In this document: positions 1 to 9,345 of the stretch, one piece after another
Layout: each line of letters begins with the position of its first letter
Numbering within the stretch: the first letter of the stretch is position 1
From: an uncultured Sulfitobacter sp.
Lineage (GTDB): Bacteria; Pseudomonadota; Alphaproteobacteria; Rhodobacterales; Rhodobacteraceae
Assembly (NCBI RefSeq): GCF_947497275.1
Contig: NZ_CANMFS010000015.1
Coordinates: forward strand, 1 to 52,892
Reading direction: 5' to 3'
Length of the DNA stretch: 52,892 nucleotides
Notes under the pieces: generated by a model
Told to the model about the DNA's origin: nothing
What the model saw: the letters and a program-made list of their open reading frames with translations, nothing else
The model's database searches: none
Translations under genes and position numbers: made by a program

Positions 1-87
1 ACGAAATACTTGAGACATCGCTTATCACTTAACGCGTTGAAATCTTTGATTTCAGGCAGCGTTAAGTGTTTCAGGTTTTTCGCATAA

Positions 88-543
88 CGTTTTAACATGC
101 GGGCTGAAGACGTTACCGATACGCTGGATCTCGCATTGCAGGCGTCTGGTTGCGGCCAAGTTCATGTTGTTCACAAGCCACGTTTACTCAGCGACAACGG
201 ATCCAGTTACGTCTCGGGGGACCTGGCTGAATGGTTGAAAGACAAAGGCATGAAGCACTCTCGCGGCGCGCCTTATCATCCGCAAACCCAAGGCAAGATC
301 GAGCGGTGGCATCAGACATTGAAGAACCGTATCTTGCTGGAAAACTACTTCTTGCACGGTGACCTCGAAGCTCAGATCGAAGCCTTCGTCGATCACTACA
401 AACGTTATCACGAGAGCATCAACAACGTCACACCCGCTGACGTCTACTTCGGGCGTGTCAAAGCCATTCTAAAACAACGCGAAAGGATCAAACGAAAGAC
501 ACTCGAAGCGCGACGCTTGCATCACCGCCAGCACGCCGCATAA
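88..543 (+). pseudogene. IS3-family transposase orfB, 5'-truncated
   Basis: This is the C-terminal part of an IS3-family DDE transposase (integrase core), which cuts and joins DNA ends. The reading begins just after an in-frame TAA at 85-87. The second catalytic Asp is visible in LLSDNGSSYVSG and the catalytic Glu in QGKIERWHQTLKNRI. The N-terminal half, with the helix-turn-helix and first catalytic Asp, is missing, because the upstream bases 1-87 do not encode it. About 148 residues remain of the usual 270-290, so the protein should be inactive. It runs into a second IS3 relic near 590-600. The family call is firm; the subgroup is not assigned. Confidence 0.85.
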
Positions 544-596
544 TCAAACCAACCAGATGAGCTAAGCACTCTCTTAGTTTAGGCCGCCTTTGGACC

Positions 597-1045
597 CAAA
601 AACTCTGCCGACGCACAGTCGGTTGGTCGATGCAGTCGCGCATGACATCTGACCTTTCCCTGCAGGCGCTACTGAGTGCTGTCTGGTGACACAGGCCAAA
701 ACAGAGGGTCATGATCGATTCTGATCAAGGCTCACAGTATACAGGGAAAGAGTGGCAATCATTTCTTGGCAAACACAATCTGGATGCAAGCATGGGCAGG
801 CGTGGGAATTGCCATGACAATGCGGTCGCAGAGAGCTTCCTGCACCTGTTCAAGCACGAACGGATCAGACGGCGAACATACATCACAAGAGACGAAGCAA
901 GGCAGGACGTGTTCGACTACATCGACATGTTTAACAACCCAAACCGCAAGCGGCCGAACAATGAACAAGCGGCCGAACAATGAAATTGCTGTCGCCGGTT
1001 GACTATAAAACAGAACAGAAGAAAATGAATGAGGCATGCGTCTAG
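597..1045 (+). pseudogene. second IS3-family transposase remnant with stop and frameshifts
   Basis: This relic covers the core and C-terminus of a second IS3-type transposase. The frame reads CRRTVGWSMQSRMTSDLSLQ, then hits an in-frame TGA at 687-689, and resumes with SDQGSQYT and RGNCHDNAVAESFLHLFKHE, which carry the second Asp and the catalytic Glu. A 19-bp tandem duplication (947-965 and 966-984) plus one further 1-nt slip moves the conserved tail, LLSPVDYKTEQKKMNEACV, into another frame that ends with TAG at 1043-1045. Three independent lesions mean the gene is dead. The N-terminal part was probably lost where the first IS3 remnant abuts it. The terminal repeat of the element lies just downstream at 1050-1063. 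Confidence 0.85.
947..984 (+). repeat. 19-bp tandem duplication inside the transposase relic
   Basis: Two exact copies of a 19-nt unit lie head to tail (947-965 and 966-984). Nineteen is not a multiple of three, so the duplication itself shifts the transposase frame. Confidence 0.9.
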
Positions 1046-1049
1046 GAAA

Positions 1050-1063
1050 CTAGGGGCACCTCA
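1050..1063 (+). mobile_element. right terminal inverted repeat of an IS3-family element
   Basis: CTAGGGGCACCTCA lies five bases after the transposase stop, where the right end of an IS3 element should be. Its reverse complement, TGAGGTGCCCCTAG, is found exactly at 52408-52421 beside an orfA-like start. The two sites are therefore taken as right and left ends of copies of the same IS family. Confidence 0.7.
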
Positions 1064-1419
1064 AATTGGCAAGTCCGGAACGATACAGATTAGCAGTCTG
1101 AGCGCCAAACACTATGCACGCCGCGGCTGATAGGAAGGTCACAGTGCGGCCTTCGGATGAGTTTGCCAGCGAGCCGTCCGGAACTTAACGGTTCATACCG
1201 GCGCACACGTCCGATGGCGGACGACCCGAAGTCGCGATGCCCGGTGCATCTTCGCATGGCGTCTCTTCGGTGCCCGCACCGCTCGGCGTGATAGAACACT
1301 TCGCGGCGTCTCTGGTCAGACATTGCAACGCAGTTTTCGTCAAAAAAATGATCTTGGACAAGCCGGCAGTGCACAACTCGGGATAAAGGCAAACAGAATG
1401 GACAATGGAAGGAACACCA
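1064..1419. other. intergenic stretch, no gene seen
   Basis: This stretch of about 350 bases separates the IS remnants from the stress-protein gene. Open frames here lack ribosome binding sites and recognisable sequence. It presumably contains the promoter for the downstream gene, but I see no convincing operator or terminator. Confidence 0.5.
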
Positions 1420-2286
1420 ATGCAGAACATCATGCTCGCGACGGATTTTTCCGAGCGGTCCGATCGGGCGTTGCGTCGGGCGGTTCTGCTGGCCCGCCAA
1501 CACGAGGCCCGCATTGAACTCGTTCATGTAGTCGACGACGATCGGCCCCGCAGCATCGTCAAACATGAAACGACCGCCGCGTACGCCCTTCTGAAGGAAA
1601 TGGCCCGATCGCTAAAAAACGTTGAAGGCGTATCATGTTGCTCGCAAGTTCTTCAGGCCGATCCCTTTGCGGGAATTGCAAAGGCTGTGGATGATACTGG
1701 CGCAGATCTGTTGGTCATAGGTCCGCACCGACGTCAGATCCTGCAGGATGCATTTGTCGGAACGACGGCCGAACGCGCGATCCGCGTCGCAACCTGTCCG
1801 ATACTGATGGTGAACGGCACACCTGCCGAACCTTACCGTAATGTTCTGCTGACCACCGACCTTACCGACAGTGCCCGCATTTCACTACAGCACTTCGAAA
1901 GATTGAAGCTGGGAGCGGACGTTCGTTTAACTGTGCTGCACGTTTTCGACACGCCGATGCTACGTCTCGCGATGTCCGGTATGATGCCAAAAGACGATCG
2001 GGAAGCTTATGTGAATGACCAACGCCGCTTGGCAATCCGAGAGCTGTCCGATTTCATGGCTAAAATAGGCGGGGTGCGGGCCGAACAAATCGTGCGACAA
2101 AAAAAATCGAGCATTTCGAATGAAATTCTTGCAACTGCCGGTGACCTGAAATCGGACTTGATCGTTGTCTCGACACACGGCCGGGGCAGCGTCGGACGGA
2201 TGCTTATCGGAAGCGTCGCCGAGCGGGTTTTACGGTCGTCCGCAGTGGACGTTCTGGCCATACCGCCGCAAAGGAAAAGTGAATAA
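1420..2286 (+). CDS. tandem-domain universal stress protein
   Basis: This is a cytoplasmic UspA-superfamily protein of 288 residues with two Usp domains in tandem (about 1-140 and 145-285). Such proteins bind nucleotides and help cells survive stress or stasis. The C-terminal domain keeps the ATP-binding signature (STHGRGSVGRMLIGSVAERV, the G-2x-G-9x-G-S pattern). The equivalent N-terminal segment (IGPHRRQILQDAFVGTTAERA) is degenerate, so only the second domain is expected to bind ATP. The start at 1420 is preferred over an ATG 15 bases upstream because GGAAGGA lies at the right distance before it. The gene is probably co-transcribed with the hypothetical gene that follows after about 115 bases. 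Confidence 0.9.
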   Translation: MQNIMLATDFSERSDRALRRAVLLARQHEARIELVHVVDDDRPRSIVKHETTAAYALLKEMARSLKNVEGVSCCSQVLQADPFAGIAKAVDDTGADLLVIGPHRRQILQDAFVGTTAERAIRVATCPILMVNGTPAEPYRNVLLTTDLTDSARISLQHFERLKLGADVRLTVLHVFDTPMLRLAMSGMMPKDDREAYVNDQRRLAIRELSDFMAKIGGVRAEQIVRQKKSSISNEILATAGDLKSDLIVVSTHGRGSVGRMLIGSVAERVLRSSAVDVLAIPPQRKSE

Positions 2287-2401
2287 TGCCCGTTATTCGC
2301 GAAAGACCCCATCGCATTGTGACGATGCATGGCACAGGGGGCGGGATGCCAGTCAAGGGTCTCGCGCCACCCTGTTGCCGCTCGCAAGAGGAACACCAGG
2401 A

Positions 2402-3028
2402 ATGATAGAGGCCTACAATCCAATTCTGCTTATAGCCATTGTCATCGGTGTTCTGTTTGCGTTGCATCTGCTCAATATCCGGCGAACGATCTTGAATAAG
2501 CGCCGACTTGTTGCGGACGTTATTTCTATCGCGTCGCAGCCGCGCGATCTTCTGGATCACGCTTGGACGGAAAAGGACTATACGGGCCTCGACACGAAAC
2601 TGAGCGACTGGGAGCGTCAAATCCGCGAGATCGCAAGACGCCACGCCAAGACCCCTTCGTTGCACGAGTTCACTGGAATCGGGTCATCAACAAATCAGCC
2701 CTTGTCCGTAGCGATTGCCATTATCGACGACACGCTCAGCGTTCTGCTACGTATCGTACCGCCGGAGGAACGGTCGGCCCAATCGGTGCTCTTGTCGCTT
2801 CGAGGTGCCATCAACTCGCTCACAAAAACACTTTCCGGGGCAGGAATTGCTCCTGCTCGAGTTGTGCCGGCCCTGCCTGAATTGCCAAAGCGGCTCGAAA
2901 CGTTGTTCAGGTCGGCTGAGCATGAAATGACCGGGGAATTTCTGGTTCGCCGCAGCCTGCTTTTCGCATGGGTCAAACATGACAATGCCAATTGGTACGA
3001 TGCCCAGCCTGAACATCCGATCGGATAG
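2402..3028 (+). CDS. hypothetical protein with N-terminal membrane anchor
   Basis: This 208-residue protein is not recognised. One hydrophobic segment (about residues 6-24, PILLIAIVIGVLFALHLL) is followed by a basic, mostly helical soluble region, suggesting a membrane-anchored protein with a cytoplasmic or periplasmic domain. The start at 2402 follows AGAGGA by eight bases. A longer frame reading back into the stress-protein gene is rejected. Its position downstream of the stress protein suggests a shared transcript, but no function follows from the sequence. Confidence 0.6.
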   Translation: MIEAYNPILLIAIVIGVLFALHLLNIRRTILNKRRLVADVISIASQPRDLLDHAWTEKDYTGLDTKLSDWERQIREIARRHAKTPSLHEFTGIGSSTNQPLSVAIAIIDDTLSVLLRIVPPEERSAQSVLLSLRGAINSLTKTLSGAGIAPARVVPALPELPKRLETLFRSAEHEMTGEFLVRRSLLFAWVKHDNANWYDAQPEHPIG

Positions 3029-3409
3029 GAAAATTATTCCACACCGTGCTGGTCGAAAACGCAAAAGATGACATGGTACTGATCATCATCTTTCCCAAAG
3101 CGCATGGTGTCCGCCCCTTCTCTTTTAGGCTGGGCGTCAATAGCTCGGATGATATGTATACGGTAAAGAAATACCCGGGGACGGATTTCTAATGGACTTT
3201 GGTTATGCGTCTATTGCCATTCTTTCTCTCGGCCTTGGCTTCCTTTGGTCATGTCGATTACGGATCGGCGCGTCGACCGGGCGAAGTGGGACAGATCGGC
3301 TTCACTTCGGCCTGAAACGTCCGCGATATTCGCATATTCGTATCTTCGGTTTGTTACATAGCGGCAATCTCGATCACATGCGACAGCTTCGAACCGCCTG
3401 CGTAGATCG
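3029..3409. other. intergenic stretch between convergent genes
   Basis: About 380 bases between a plus-strand and a minus-strand gene. A 73-codon frame at 3192-3413 has no good ribosome binding site and no recognisable product. The minus-strand continuation of the CNNM gene was examined for its missing C-terminal domain and none was seen. Confidence 0.5.
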
Positions 3410-4459
3410 CTAGTCCATCTCGTGTTCGTTAAACCCGCCGACGATTGCATCCAGTACGTCCATCGGGGTGACTATACCTATAAAGTGACCGAGCCTGTCA
3501 TAGACAAGCAGCGCATGACAGGGAGAATCCCGCAACTGGTCAACTACTGCAAGCGCCGGCAGCGATTCCCCTACGATGGGCACAGTGCGGGCAAGGGCCA
3601 TGGGATCAAAACCATCATCCTTCGCCGTAAGCAAATCTCGGCTGTGCAGAACGCCGACAATATCATCCCGACCGTCGCGGCGTAGTGGCAACCGGGAATG
3701 AGCCGAAGAGTTGAAGCGCGCAAGAATATGGGCTCGCGTCTCCCCGACGTTGGCAACCTCCAATTCTTCGCGCGGGGTCATAAAACTGCGGGCGCGCCGG
3801 TCGGAAAAGCGCATCACGCCATCAATGATTTCTTTTTCGGTGTTGTGTATAACGCCAGAACCGACCGCTTCTGACAGCATCATGTGAATATCATCGTCCG
3901 TCAGCGTATTCGCGGGTCGGCCCGTCTTATCGAACAAATGCAGGACCCCTTTGCTTGAGTAGTCAAGCAGCCAGACAAGTGGCGCAGTAAGTCTAGAAAG
4001 GACTGTCATTGCCGGGGCGACACGGGCGGCCACCCGTTCGGGCGCGGCCAAGGCGATTTGCTTTGGGACAATCTCGCCGACGATGAGTGTCAAATAGGTG
4101 AGAATAATCACTACGAGGCCGACCCCGAGTTCTTGCGCAACAGCCTCTGGCACCCCCCAAGTGGGAAGTATTGCCGCCAGCTTGGTGCCGATTGTCGCCC
4201 CGGATACGGCCCCGGCGACGATACCGACCAATGTAATGCCAATCTGGACAGTCGAAAGAAAACGGCCAGTATCGGCTGACAGAACCAAAGCAGCGCGCGC
4301 ACCGGTGTTCCCTTGGTTGGCCTGGATCCGCAGCTGAGCGGGGCGGGCCGATACTATTGCCAATTCCGACATTGCCAGAAGTCCGTTCAAACAAACGAGA
4401 GACACTATAAGAGCGATTTCAAATAACACTTCAAAAATTCTCCCGAGGTATGGTTCCAT
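3410..4459 (-). CDS. CNNM/CBS-domain membrane protein lacking the CorC_HlyC domain
   Basis: A 349-residue member of the hemolysin-C-like (DUF21/CNNM plus CBS pair) family, implicated in Mg2+/Co2+ or other ion transport. Residues about 10-195 form the CNNM membrane domain, with FLSTVQIGITLVGIVAGA and GEIVPKQIALAAPERVA as family hallmarks. Residues about 205-345 hold a CBS pair (RSFMTPREELEV, DIVGVLHSRDLL, HFIGIVTPMDVLDAIVG). Relatives usually run to 420-450 residues and end in a CorC_HlyC domain. Here the frame stops nine codons after the second CBS domain and no such domain appears downstream, so the gene is either a natural short form or a 3'-truncated one. It lies behind the nqr cluster on the same strand. 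Confidence 0.85.
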   Translation of the reverse strand: MEPYLGRIFEVLFEIALIVSLVCLNGLLAMSELAIVSARPAQLRIQANQGNTGARAALVLSADTGRFLSTVQIGITLVGIVAGAVSGATIGTKLAAILPTWGVPEAVAQELGVGLVVIILTYLTLIVGEIVPKQIALAAPERVAARVAPAMTVLSRLTAPLVWLLDYSSKGVLHLFDKTGRPANTLTDDDIHMMLSEAVGSGVIHNTEKEIIDGVMRFSDRRARSFMTPREELEVANVGETRAHILARFNSSAHSRLPLRRDGRDDIVGVLHSRDLLTAKDDGFDPMALARTVPIVGESLPALAVVDQLRDSPCHALLVYDRLGHFIGIVTPMDVLDAIVGGFNEHEMD

Positions 4460-4529
4460 CCAGCTCGACTGTTGGGAGCCGGTCGGTAGATGGCATACAG
4501 CAACTCAATCACTCTATTATTCCAGAAGT

Positions 4530-4940
4530 CTAACCGTTCGTTTGGCTCCATTGATCGCTTAGCGCGCGCAGGATGTCGGCGCGGCTGACCTGTCCGGCCA
4601 GCTTGCCTTCCTGCATGACCGGAAAGCGGCGGTATTTGCTGGCCAGAAACGCTTCGGCAGCAGTAACGATATCCATCTCGGCGGGAAGGGTTTCGACCTC
4701 GCGAGTCATATGATCGGCGACCGTCTTGCCCCAATCGCGCCAGTAGGACGTTTGCAACGCGGCCTTCAGGCAATCCTTTTTTGACAGGATCCCGATCAGC
4801 CATCCGGTTTTATCCACGACCGGCGCCCCTGAAAGGCGCTTGTCCAGCAATACGTGCATCGCACGGTTGATCTCCATCCCCGGATCAAGGGTCACGAGGT
4901 CGGTTGCCATGTAATCACGCACGCGCGGGCGATCAGTCAT
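4530..4940 (-). CDS. CBS-pair domain protein
   Basis: A 136-residue soluble protein made almost entirely of two CBS motifs (about residues 7-60 and 75-130: DYMATDLVTLDPGMEINRAM and DHMTREVETLPAEMDIVTAA). Such pairs bind adenosine ligands and act as energy or redox sensors. The ATG at 4940 overlaps the stop of nqrM by eight bases and follows AAGAGG, so it is preferred over a start at 5045. Translational coupling places it at the tail of the nqr operon, where it could sense adenylate state. That role is inference. Confidence 0.85.
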   Translation of the reverse strand: MTDRPRVRDYMATDLVTLDPGMEINRAMHVLLDKRLSGAPVVDKTGWLIGILSKKDCLKAALQTSYWRDWGKTVADHMTREVETLPAEMDIVTAAEAFLASKYRRFPVMQEGKLAGQVSRADILRALSDQWSQTNG

Positions 4941-5103
4941 CCGGGGCCTCTTTCCCACGCTGACATGCGCCGCACGAAATTCCCTTTGCGCAGGCCAACC
5001 CGCCGCAACTGCCCTTGAGTGGCGCGCGGCCAAAGAGCACTCCAATGGCCAATCCGCCTACTGCAAGGAGGAAGATCAGGAAAGTCAGAAGGAATGTCTC
5101 CAT
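4933..5103 (-). CDS. nqrM: NqrM, Na+-NQR maturation factor
   Basis: A 56-residue protein matching the NqrM (DUF539) family, required for inserting the iron centre between NqrD and NqrE. One N-terminal transmembrane helix (METFLLTFLIFLLAVGG) is followed by a cysteine-rich tail with four Cys (SCGGLACAKGISCGACQRG). Its start lies nine bases after the apbE stop, and its stop overlaps the CBS gene start (ATGACTGA). Its presence argues that the Nqr-like complex here assembles the intramembrane Fe centre. The identification rests on pattern and context and is strong. Confidence 0.9.
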   Translation of the reverse strand: METFLLTFLIFLLAVGGLAIGVLFGRAPLKGSCGGLACAKGISCGACQRGKEAPDD

Positions 5104-5112
5104 GTTATGCCC

Positions 5113-6075
5113 TCACGCAATGATATGATCGGCGAAAGACGCCGTCATGATTTCATCGAAGCCAGCCCCGCCTTTGGTCAGGAACAGCGCGGAAATTCCC
5201 AGGCGCTGGGCAAGAGCAGGGCCGTCATCGGGGCCAAGAACGGTCAGCGCAGTTGCCAGCGCGTCGGCCCTGCACCCGGTCGCGACCAGCACGGACACTG
5301 CGGCAAGAGCACCGACAGACGGTTGTGCCGTGGCAGGATCAATCAGGTGGCTGACGCTCGCCCGCGGTCCCGCGTAGCCTTGTGGCAGATGACCCGACGT
5401 GGCCAGCGCCAGCGCACCCGGTGCCACGATCCGCTGCATTGCCAAACCCCCGGGCTGTTCGATCGCGACCTGCCACGCGCGGCCCGAGGGGTGCAACCCA
5501 AGGGTCAGCACCTCTCCGCCGAGTTCCAGCACCCCATTCGTGAACCCGTTCTCGCGCAGCAATTCACCCGCCTGATCCAGCGCGTGCCCCTTTGCGATGC
5601 CGCACAAATCCAGCGTCAAACCCGGCGCGACCTTGCGTACTGCGCCTGCGTCCAGTTCGAGCGCCCGATAACCGAGCGGCGTGCCGGAAATCGGCCCAAA
5701 CCCGTAGCGGGCGACAAGGGGGCCGACTGTCGGATCGAAGGACCCCGATGTCAGTCGCGCGACCCGGTGTGCCTCGGTAGCAACTGACATCGTCTCCGCG
5801 CTCATCGGCTGCCAGTCGGTTGAGCCGTTGGCGTTGAACTGCGCCACCTCGCTGTCGGCCCGCCAAGGCGACATAGCCGCATCGACACGCGCAACCGTGG
5901 CCTCGACAACACGCCGCGCGCGCTCTGCGTCGGCACCAGCGGGTAGAACCAACCGCCAAACGCTGCCAAAGGCCAACCCGCCGATGGACTGCGTTGCCGT
6001 GGTCGCCACAGCGAGACCCGGCGCCGCGGTCAGCGCCGCGCCCCCAAGGATCATTCCGCGTCTGGTCATACTCAT
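5113..6075 (-). CDS. apbE: FAD:protein FMN transferase ApbE
   Basis: A 320-residue ApbE-family flavin transferase that links FMN covalently to Thr in exported or membrane proteins such as NqrC and NqrB. The N-terminus (MTRRGMILGGAALTAAPGLA) is a Tat-like signal, placing it in the periplasm. Family features include SPWRADSEVAQFN, GSFDPTVGPLV, LDLCGIAKGHALDQAGELL and a DAL-type segment (GCRADALATALTVLG). The ATG at 6075 sits five bases beyond the nqrF stop, and nqrM follows nine bases after its own stop. Its obvious substrate in the cluster is NqrC (DAVSGAT motif). NqrB here lacks a normal site. Confidence 0.95.
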   Translation of the reverse strand: MSMTRRGMILGGAALTAAPGLAVATTATQSIGGLAFGSVWRLVLPAGADAERARRVVEATVARVDAAMSPWRADSEVAQFNANGSTDWQPMSAETMSVATEAHRVARLTSGSFDPTVGPLVARYGFGPISGTPLGYRALELDAGAVRKVAPGLTLDLCGIAKGHALDQAGELLRENGFTNGVLELGGEVLTLGLHPSGRAWQVAIEQPGGLAMQRIVAPGALALATSGHLPQGYAGPRASVSHLIDPATAQPSVGALAAVSVLVATGCRADALATALTVLGPDDGPALAQRLGISALFLTKGGAGFDEIMTASFADHIIA

Positions 6076-6079
6076 GGCG

Positions 6080-7300
6080 TTATACTCCAAAATCATCATT
6101 GTGGATTTGCCGCGACGGTACGCCCAGATCATCCAGCATCGCCAGCACCGCGCGGATCATCAGAGGCGGGCCACACAGGTAATATTCGCAACTGTCCGGC
6201 GCGGGATGGTCGCGCAGATGTCGGTCAAGGGCCACTTGATGGATAAAGCCCACGGCACCGGTCCAGTCATCGCCCGGTTCGGGATCGGACAGCGCGACCG
6301 TCCAGTCGAAATTTTCATACGTTTCGGACAGTGTGTCGAATTCATCCGCATAGAACAGATCGCCCATACTGCGCGCGCCATACCAAAACGTCATCCTGCG
6401 GGCCGTGCCGACAGCCTCCAGCTGCTCGAAGATCATCGCCCGAAGCGGCGCCATACCAACGCCTCCGCCGATGAATACCATCTCGGCATCAGTGTCCTGC
6501 ACCCGGACGCTTCCGAAGGGTCCGCTTGCCGTCACACGGTCGCCTTCCCTGAGGGCGAACAGCCACGATGATACCACGCCCGGTGGCGCGCCCGGGGCAG
6601 AGGGCGGCGGCAACGCAAGGCGCACGTTCAAGACAATGCGCCCCGCCGCGATGTCTTCGGGTCGGTCCGATATGGAATAGGCGCGGGTCGTGTCGGTCGT
6701 GGCCGCGACCGATAATCCGCGAAGCTGGTCCCAGCCGGCGGACTGGTTCTCAGGTATTTCGAAATCTTCATAGCGCAATTCATACGGCGGGGCCGTCACC
6801 TGTACATAGGATCCTGCCACGATATCGGGGCGCATATCGCTGGGCAGATCCAGCGTGATCTCGCGGATCAGCGGCGTCAGGTGGCGGGTCTTGCCGACCA
6901 CCGTTTCGAAACTTTCGGCGCCCAACAGCGCGTCCGGGACGTCGACGGCCAGATCGCCGCGCAGCGTGACCTGACAGGCCAGATGCATCCCGTCACGCAG
7001 CTCTGCCCGGCTGAGAAGGGCGGTTTCGGTTGGCAGGGCATCGGGGCCGCCTTGCATCACCCTGACACGGCACAGCCCGCAGGTTCCCGCCCCGGCGCAA
7101 GCCGACGGAATGAGGATGCCGTTGTCATTTAACGCGCCCAGCAGTTTCTGGCCTGTCGTGGTCGCGATCTCCTGCACGTCGTTTACCGTAATCGTAGCGG
7201 GCAATGTCGGGCTCAGCAGACGGCGCGCCGTCAGCACGATCAGCGTCAGCGCCAGGGTAAGCGTAACCAGCAGCAAGGTTCCGGCGATGATCGCGCTCAT
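6080..7300 (-). CDS. nqrF: Na+-translocating NADH:quinone reductase subunit F
   Basis: The NADH-oxidising subunit of the Nqr complex (406 residues). It has one N-terminal transmembrane helix, a [2Fe-2S] ferredoxin domain with ligands in [12 protein letters not shown] and LACQV, an FAD domain (RAYSISDRP) and an NADH-binding domain ([22 protein letters not shown]). Electrons pass from NADH to FAD, then to 2Fe-2S and on to NqrD/E. Length and all cofactor ligands are normal. The start overlaps the nqrE stop by four bases. Confidence 0.97.
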   Translation of the reverse strand: MSAIIAGTLLLVTLTLALTLIVLTARRLLSPTLPATITVNDVQEIATTTGQKLLGALNDNGILIPSACAGAGTCGLCRVRVMQGGPDALPTETALLSRAELRDGMHLACQVTLRGDLAVDVPDALLGAESFETVVGKTRHLTPLIREITLDLPSDMRPDIVAGSYVQVTAPPYELRYEDFEIPENQSAGWDQLRGLSVAATTDTTRAYSISDRPEDIAAGRIVLNVRLALPPPSAPGAPPGVVSSWLFALREGDRVTASGPFGSVRVQDTDAEMVFIGGGVGMAPLRAMIFEQLEAVGTARRMTFWYGARSMGDLFYADEFDTLSETYENFDWTVALSDPEPGDDWTGAVGFIHQVALDRHLRDHPAPDSCEYYLCGPPLMIRAVLAMLDDLGVPSRQIHNDDFGV

Positions 7301-7896
7301 GGCCCTACCCCCGCGAAGGCCGAAAATCCAAGCGACATCAATCCGGTGACAAGGAACGCCGACGACAACCCCTGCACGCCTGCGGGCATGTCCGAATACC
7401 GCAGGCGTTCGCGGATGGCGGCAAAGGCGACAATCGCCAGCGCCCAGCCTACCCCGCTGCCAAAACCGTAGGTGACGGCTTCGGCAAAATCATACTGCCG
7501 CTCGACCATGAACAGGCTGCCGCCGAGGATCGCGCAGTTCACCGTGATCAAAGGCAGGAAAATCCCCAGCGCGCGATGTAGCGCCGGGGCGAAACGGTCC
7601 AGCGTCAGTTCCAGTATCTGCACCATCGCGGCGATCACCCCGATGAAGCTGACCAGCTTGAGATACGTCAGGTCCACGTCCGGCAGCCCGATCCAAGCCC
7701 ATGCCCCCTCGACCAGAAGGCCGTTGAAGATCAGGTTGTTGACGGGAACCGTAATGGTCTGCACCACGATCACAGCTATGCCGAGCCCCACGGCAGTTTC
7801 CACCCGTTTGGACACGGCAAGGTAGGTGCAGATCCCCAAAAAGAACGTCAGCGCGAGGTTTTCCTCGAAAATGGCAGACAAGAACAGGTCGATCAT
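7297..7896 (-). CDS. nqrE: Na+-translocating NADH:quinone reductase subunit E
   Basis: A polytopic inner-membrane subunit (199 residues) that, with NqrD, holds the intramembrane iron centre. Both ligand cysteines of the family are visible: [13 protein letters not shown] near residue 23 and [14 protein letters not shown] in the middle. Start and stop overlap neighbouring nqr genes by four bases (ATGA). Length is normal. Confidence 0.97.
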   Translation of the reverse strand: MIDLFLSAIFEENLALTFFLGICTYLAVSKRVETAVGLGIAVIVVQTITVPVNNLIFNGLLVEGAWAWIGLPDVDLTYLKLVSFIGVIAAMVQILELTLDRFAPALHRALGIFLPLITVNCAILGGSLFMVERQYDFAEAVTYGFGSGVGWALAIVAFAAIRERLRYSDMPAGVQGLSSAFLVTGLMSLGFSAFAGVGP

Positions 7897-8543
7897 CGCC
7901 GCGCCTCCTGTTGTTGCAACGTATACTCAGGGGTTTCGATCTGGTCGGGGCGCAGGCTGCGGATCGCCCAGACCAGCAAGCCGATGATGAAAAACGCCGA
8001 TGGTGCCAGTTGCATCAGGCCCAGAGGCTGGAACCAGCCGCCATCCGCCACAGTCGTCACAACCGCCTGACCGAACAGCGTGCCTGCGCCAAAGAACTCG
8101 CGGATCGTTCCCACGATCAGCAGGATCAGCGAATAGCCAAGCCCGTTGCCCAGCCCGTCCAGCGCCGAAGGCAGCACCGGGTTGCGCATGGCGAATGCTT
8201 CGGCCCGGCCCAGCACAAGGCAGTTGGTGACGATCAACCCAACAAAGATCGACAGACGCTGGCTGATCGCGAAGGCGTAGGCTTGCAGAACTTCGTCAAT
8301 CACAATCACCATCGACGCGATAATGGTGATCTGGACGATCAGGCGGATCGCAGACGGGATATGATGACGGATCAGGCTGATGACGGTCGCACTCGCCACC
8401 AGCACGACGGTCAGTGCAATCGACATGGTCAGCGCGGTCGCCAGCGAGGTCGTCACTGCAAGCGCCGAGCAGATGCCCAGGATCTGGAGCGTGACCGGGT
8501 TCTGGTCGATCAACGGGGCGGTCACGTGGCGTATCAGGGACAT
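7893..8543 (-). CDS. nqrD: Na+-translocating NADH:quinone reductase subunit D
   Basis: A polytopic membrane subunit (216 residues) paralogous to NqrE. The two cysteine segments of the iron centre are present ([16 protein letters not shown] and [15 protein letters not shown]). The ATG at 8543 follows AGGAGGG and lies one base past the nqrC stop, so it is preferred over the longer frame from 8573. Confidence 0.97.
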   Translation of the reverse strand: MSLIRHVTAPLIDQNPVTLQILGICSALAVTTSLATALTMSIALTVVLVASATVISLIRHHIPSAIRLIVQITIIASMVIVIDEVLQAYAFAISQRLSIFVGLIVTNCLVLGRAEAFAMRNPVLPSALDGLGNGLGYSLILLIVGTIREFFGAGTLFGQAVVTTVADGGWFQPLGLMQLAPSAFFIIGLLVWAIRSLRPDQIETPEYTLQQQEARR

Positions 8544-8544
8544 C

Positions 8545-9345
8545 TCACAAACCCTCCTGTTCCAGTCGGTCAAGGAACGGGCCGTAGCCCAGATCGCCCA
8601 GCCAGAACGTCAGCATGGACCCGATCGCATTGCTGGACCGCGTGGCTCCCGATACCGCGTCCACCTCGTAGGGGCCGGTGGCCTGAGCGCGCACCACCTC
8701 TATGACGATTTCACCCGTGTCATCGGCCACCTGTTTGCCCGGCCAGCGGGCGGCAAAGGCGGGATCGGCAATGCGCGCGCCGATACCGGGCGTCTCGCCG
8801 TGGCCCGTGACGGTCAGCGCCGCGACAGTGCGCAGATCCGGCTCTAGCGCCAGCATGGCTGTGATCGTCGATTGATATCCCGCCGCGCGCATCGGCAGAA
8901 CCAGCAGCATCAGTTCTCCATCACGTTGCAGCAGGTAGACGGGCGCGTGGGTCTCGCGGCGCCCGATGCCCGCGACATCCGCCTCGGCGGGGATAGCGAT
9001 ACTGGTTTCAGGGTTCGAGGCGGCACCGATCGCGTCATAACCGGCGGGTTCGATTTCATCGGTGAACCAACCCTCGGCCAAATCGACCATCCGCACATCG
9101 AGCGCGGTCACCCCGGCCTCTTCCATCACGGCGCGCATGCCGGGCAGGGTATCGAGCATTGCCTCCATCCGAGCCGCACGCTCGGCCTCCAGATGAGCGT
9201 CCTGCAGGGGTTTGAGCATCACGGAGGTGGTCGCCACGACCACGGCGCAGACGAAGGCCACGATCACGGCGATACCAATGGTCTTGGCCCGGTCATCGTT
9301 GGGCCGCGCCAGAAAACGCTGCCAAAAGTTTTGCGGTTCAGACAT
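8545..9345 (-). CDS. nqrC: Na+-translocating NADH:quinone reductase subunit C
   Basis: A 266-residue subunit with one N-terminal transmembrane helix (about residues 22-44) and a periplasmic FMN_bind domain. The ApbE target consensus D-x-x-S-G-A-T is intact (D229, S232-T235 in [10 protein letters not shown]), so FMN should be attached to Thr235. It starts inside the last codons of nqrB, an eight-base overlap. It is the only protein in the cluster with a perfect flavinylation site. Confidence 0.97.
   Translation of the reverse strand: MSEPQNFWQRFLARPNDDRAKTIGIAVIVAFVCAVVVATTSVMLKPLQDAHLEAERAARMEAMLDTLPGMRAVMEEAGVTALDVRMVDLAEGWFTDEIEPAGYDAIGAASNPETSIAIPAEADVAGIGRRETHAPVYLLQRDGELMLLVLPMRAAGYQSTITAMLALEPDLRTVAALTVTGHGETPGIGARIADPAFAARWPGKQVADDTGEIVIEVVRAQATGPYEVDAVSGATRSSNAIGSMLTFWLGDLGYGPFLDRLEQEGL

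Noticed and set aside
3192..3413. 73-codon plus-strand frame
   Set aside because: No good ribosome binding site, arginine-rich unrecognisable product, and it runs to the end of the opposite-strand CNNM gene.
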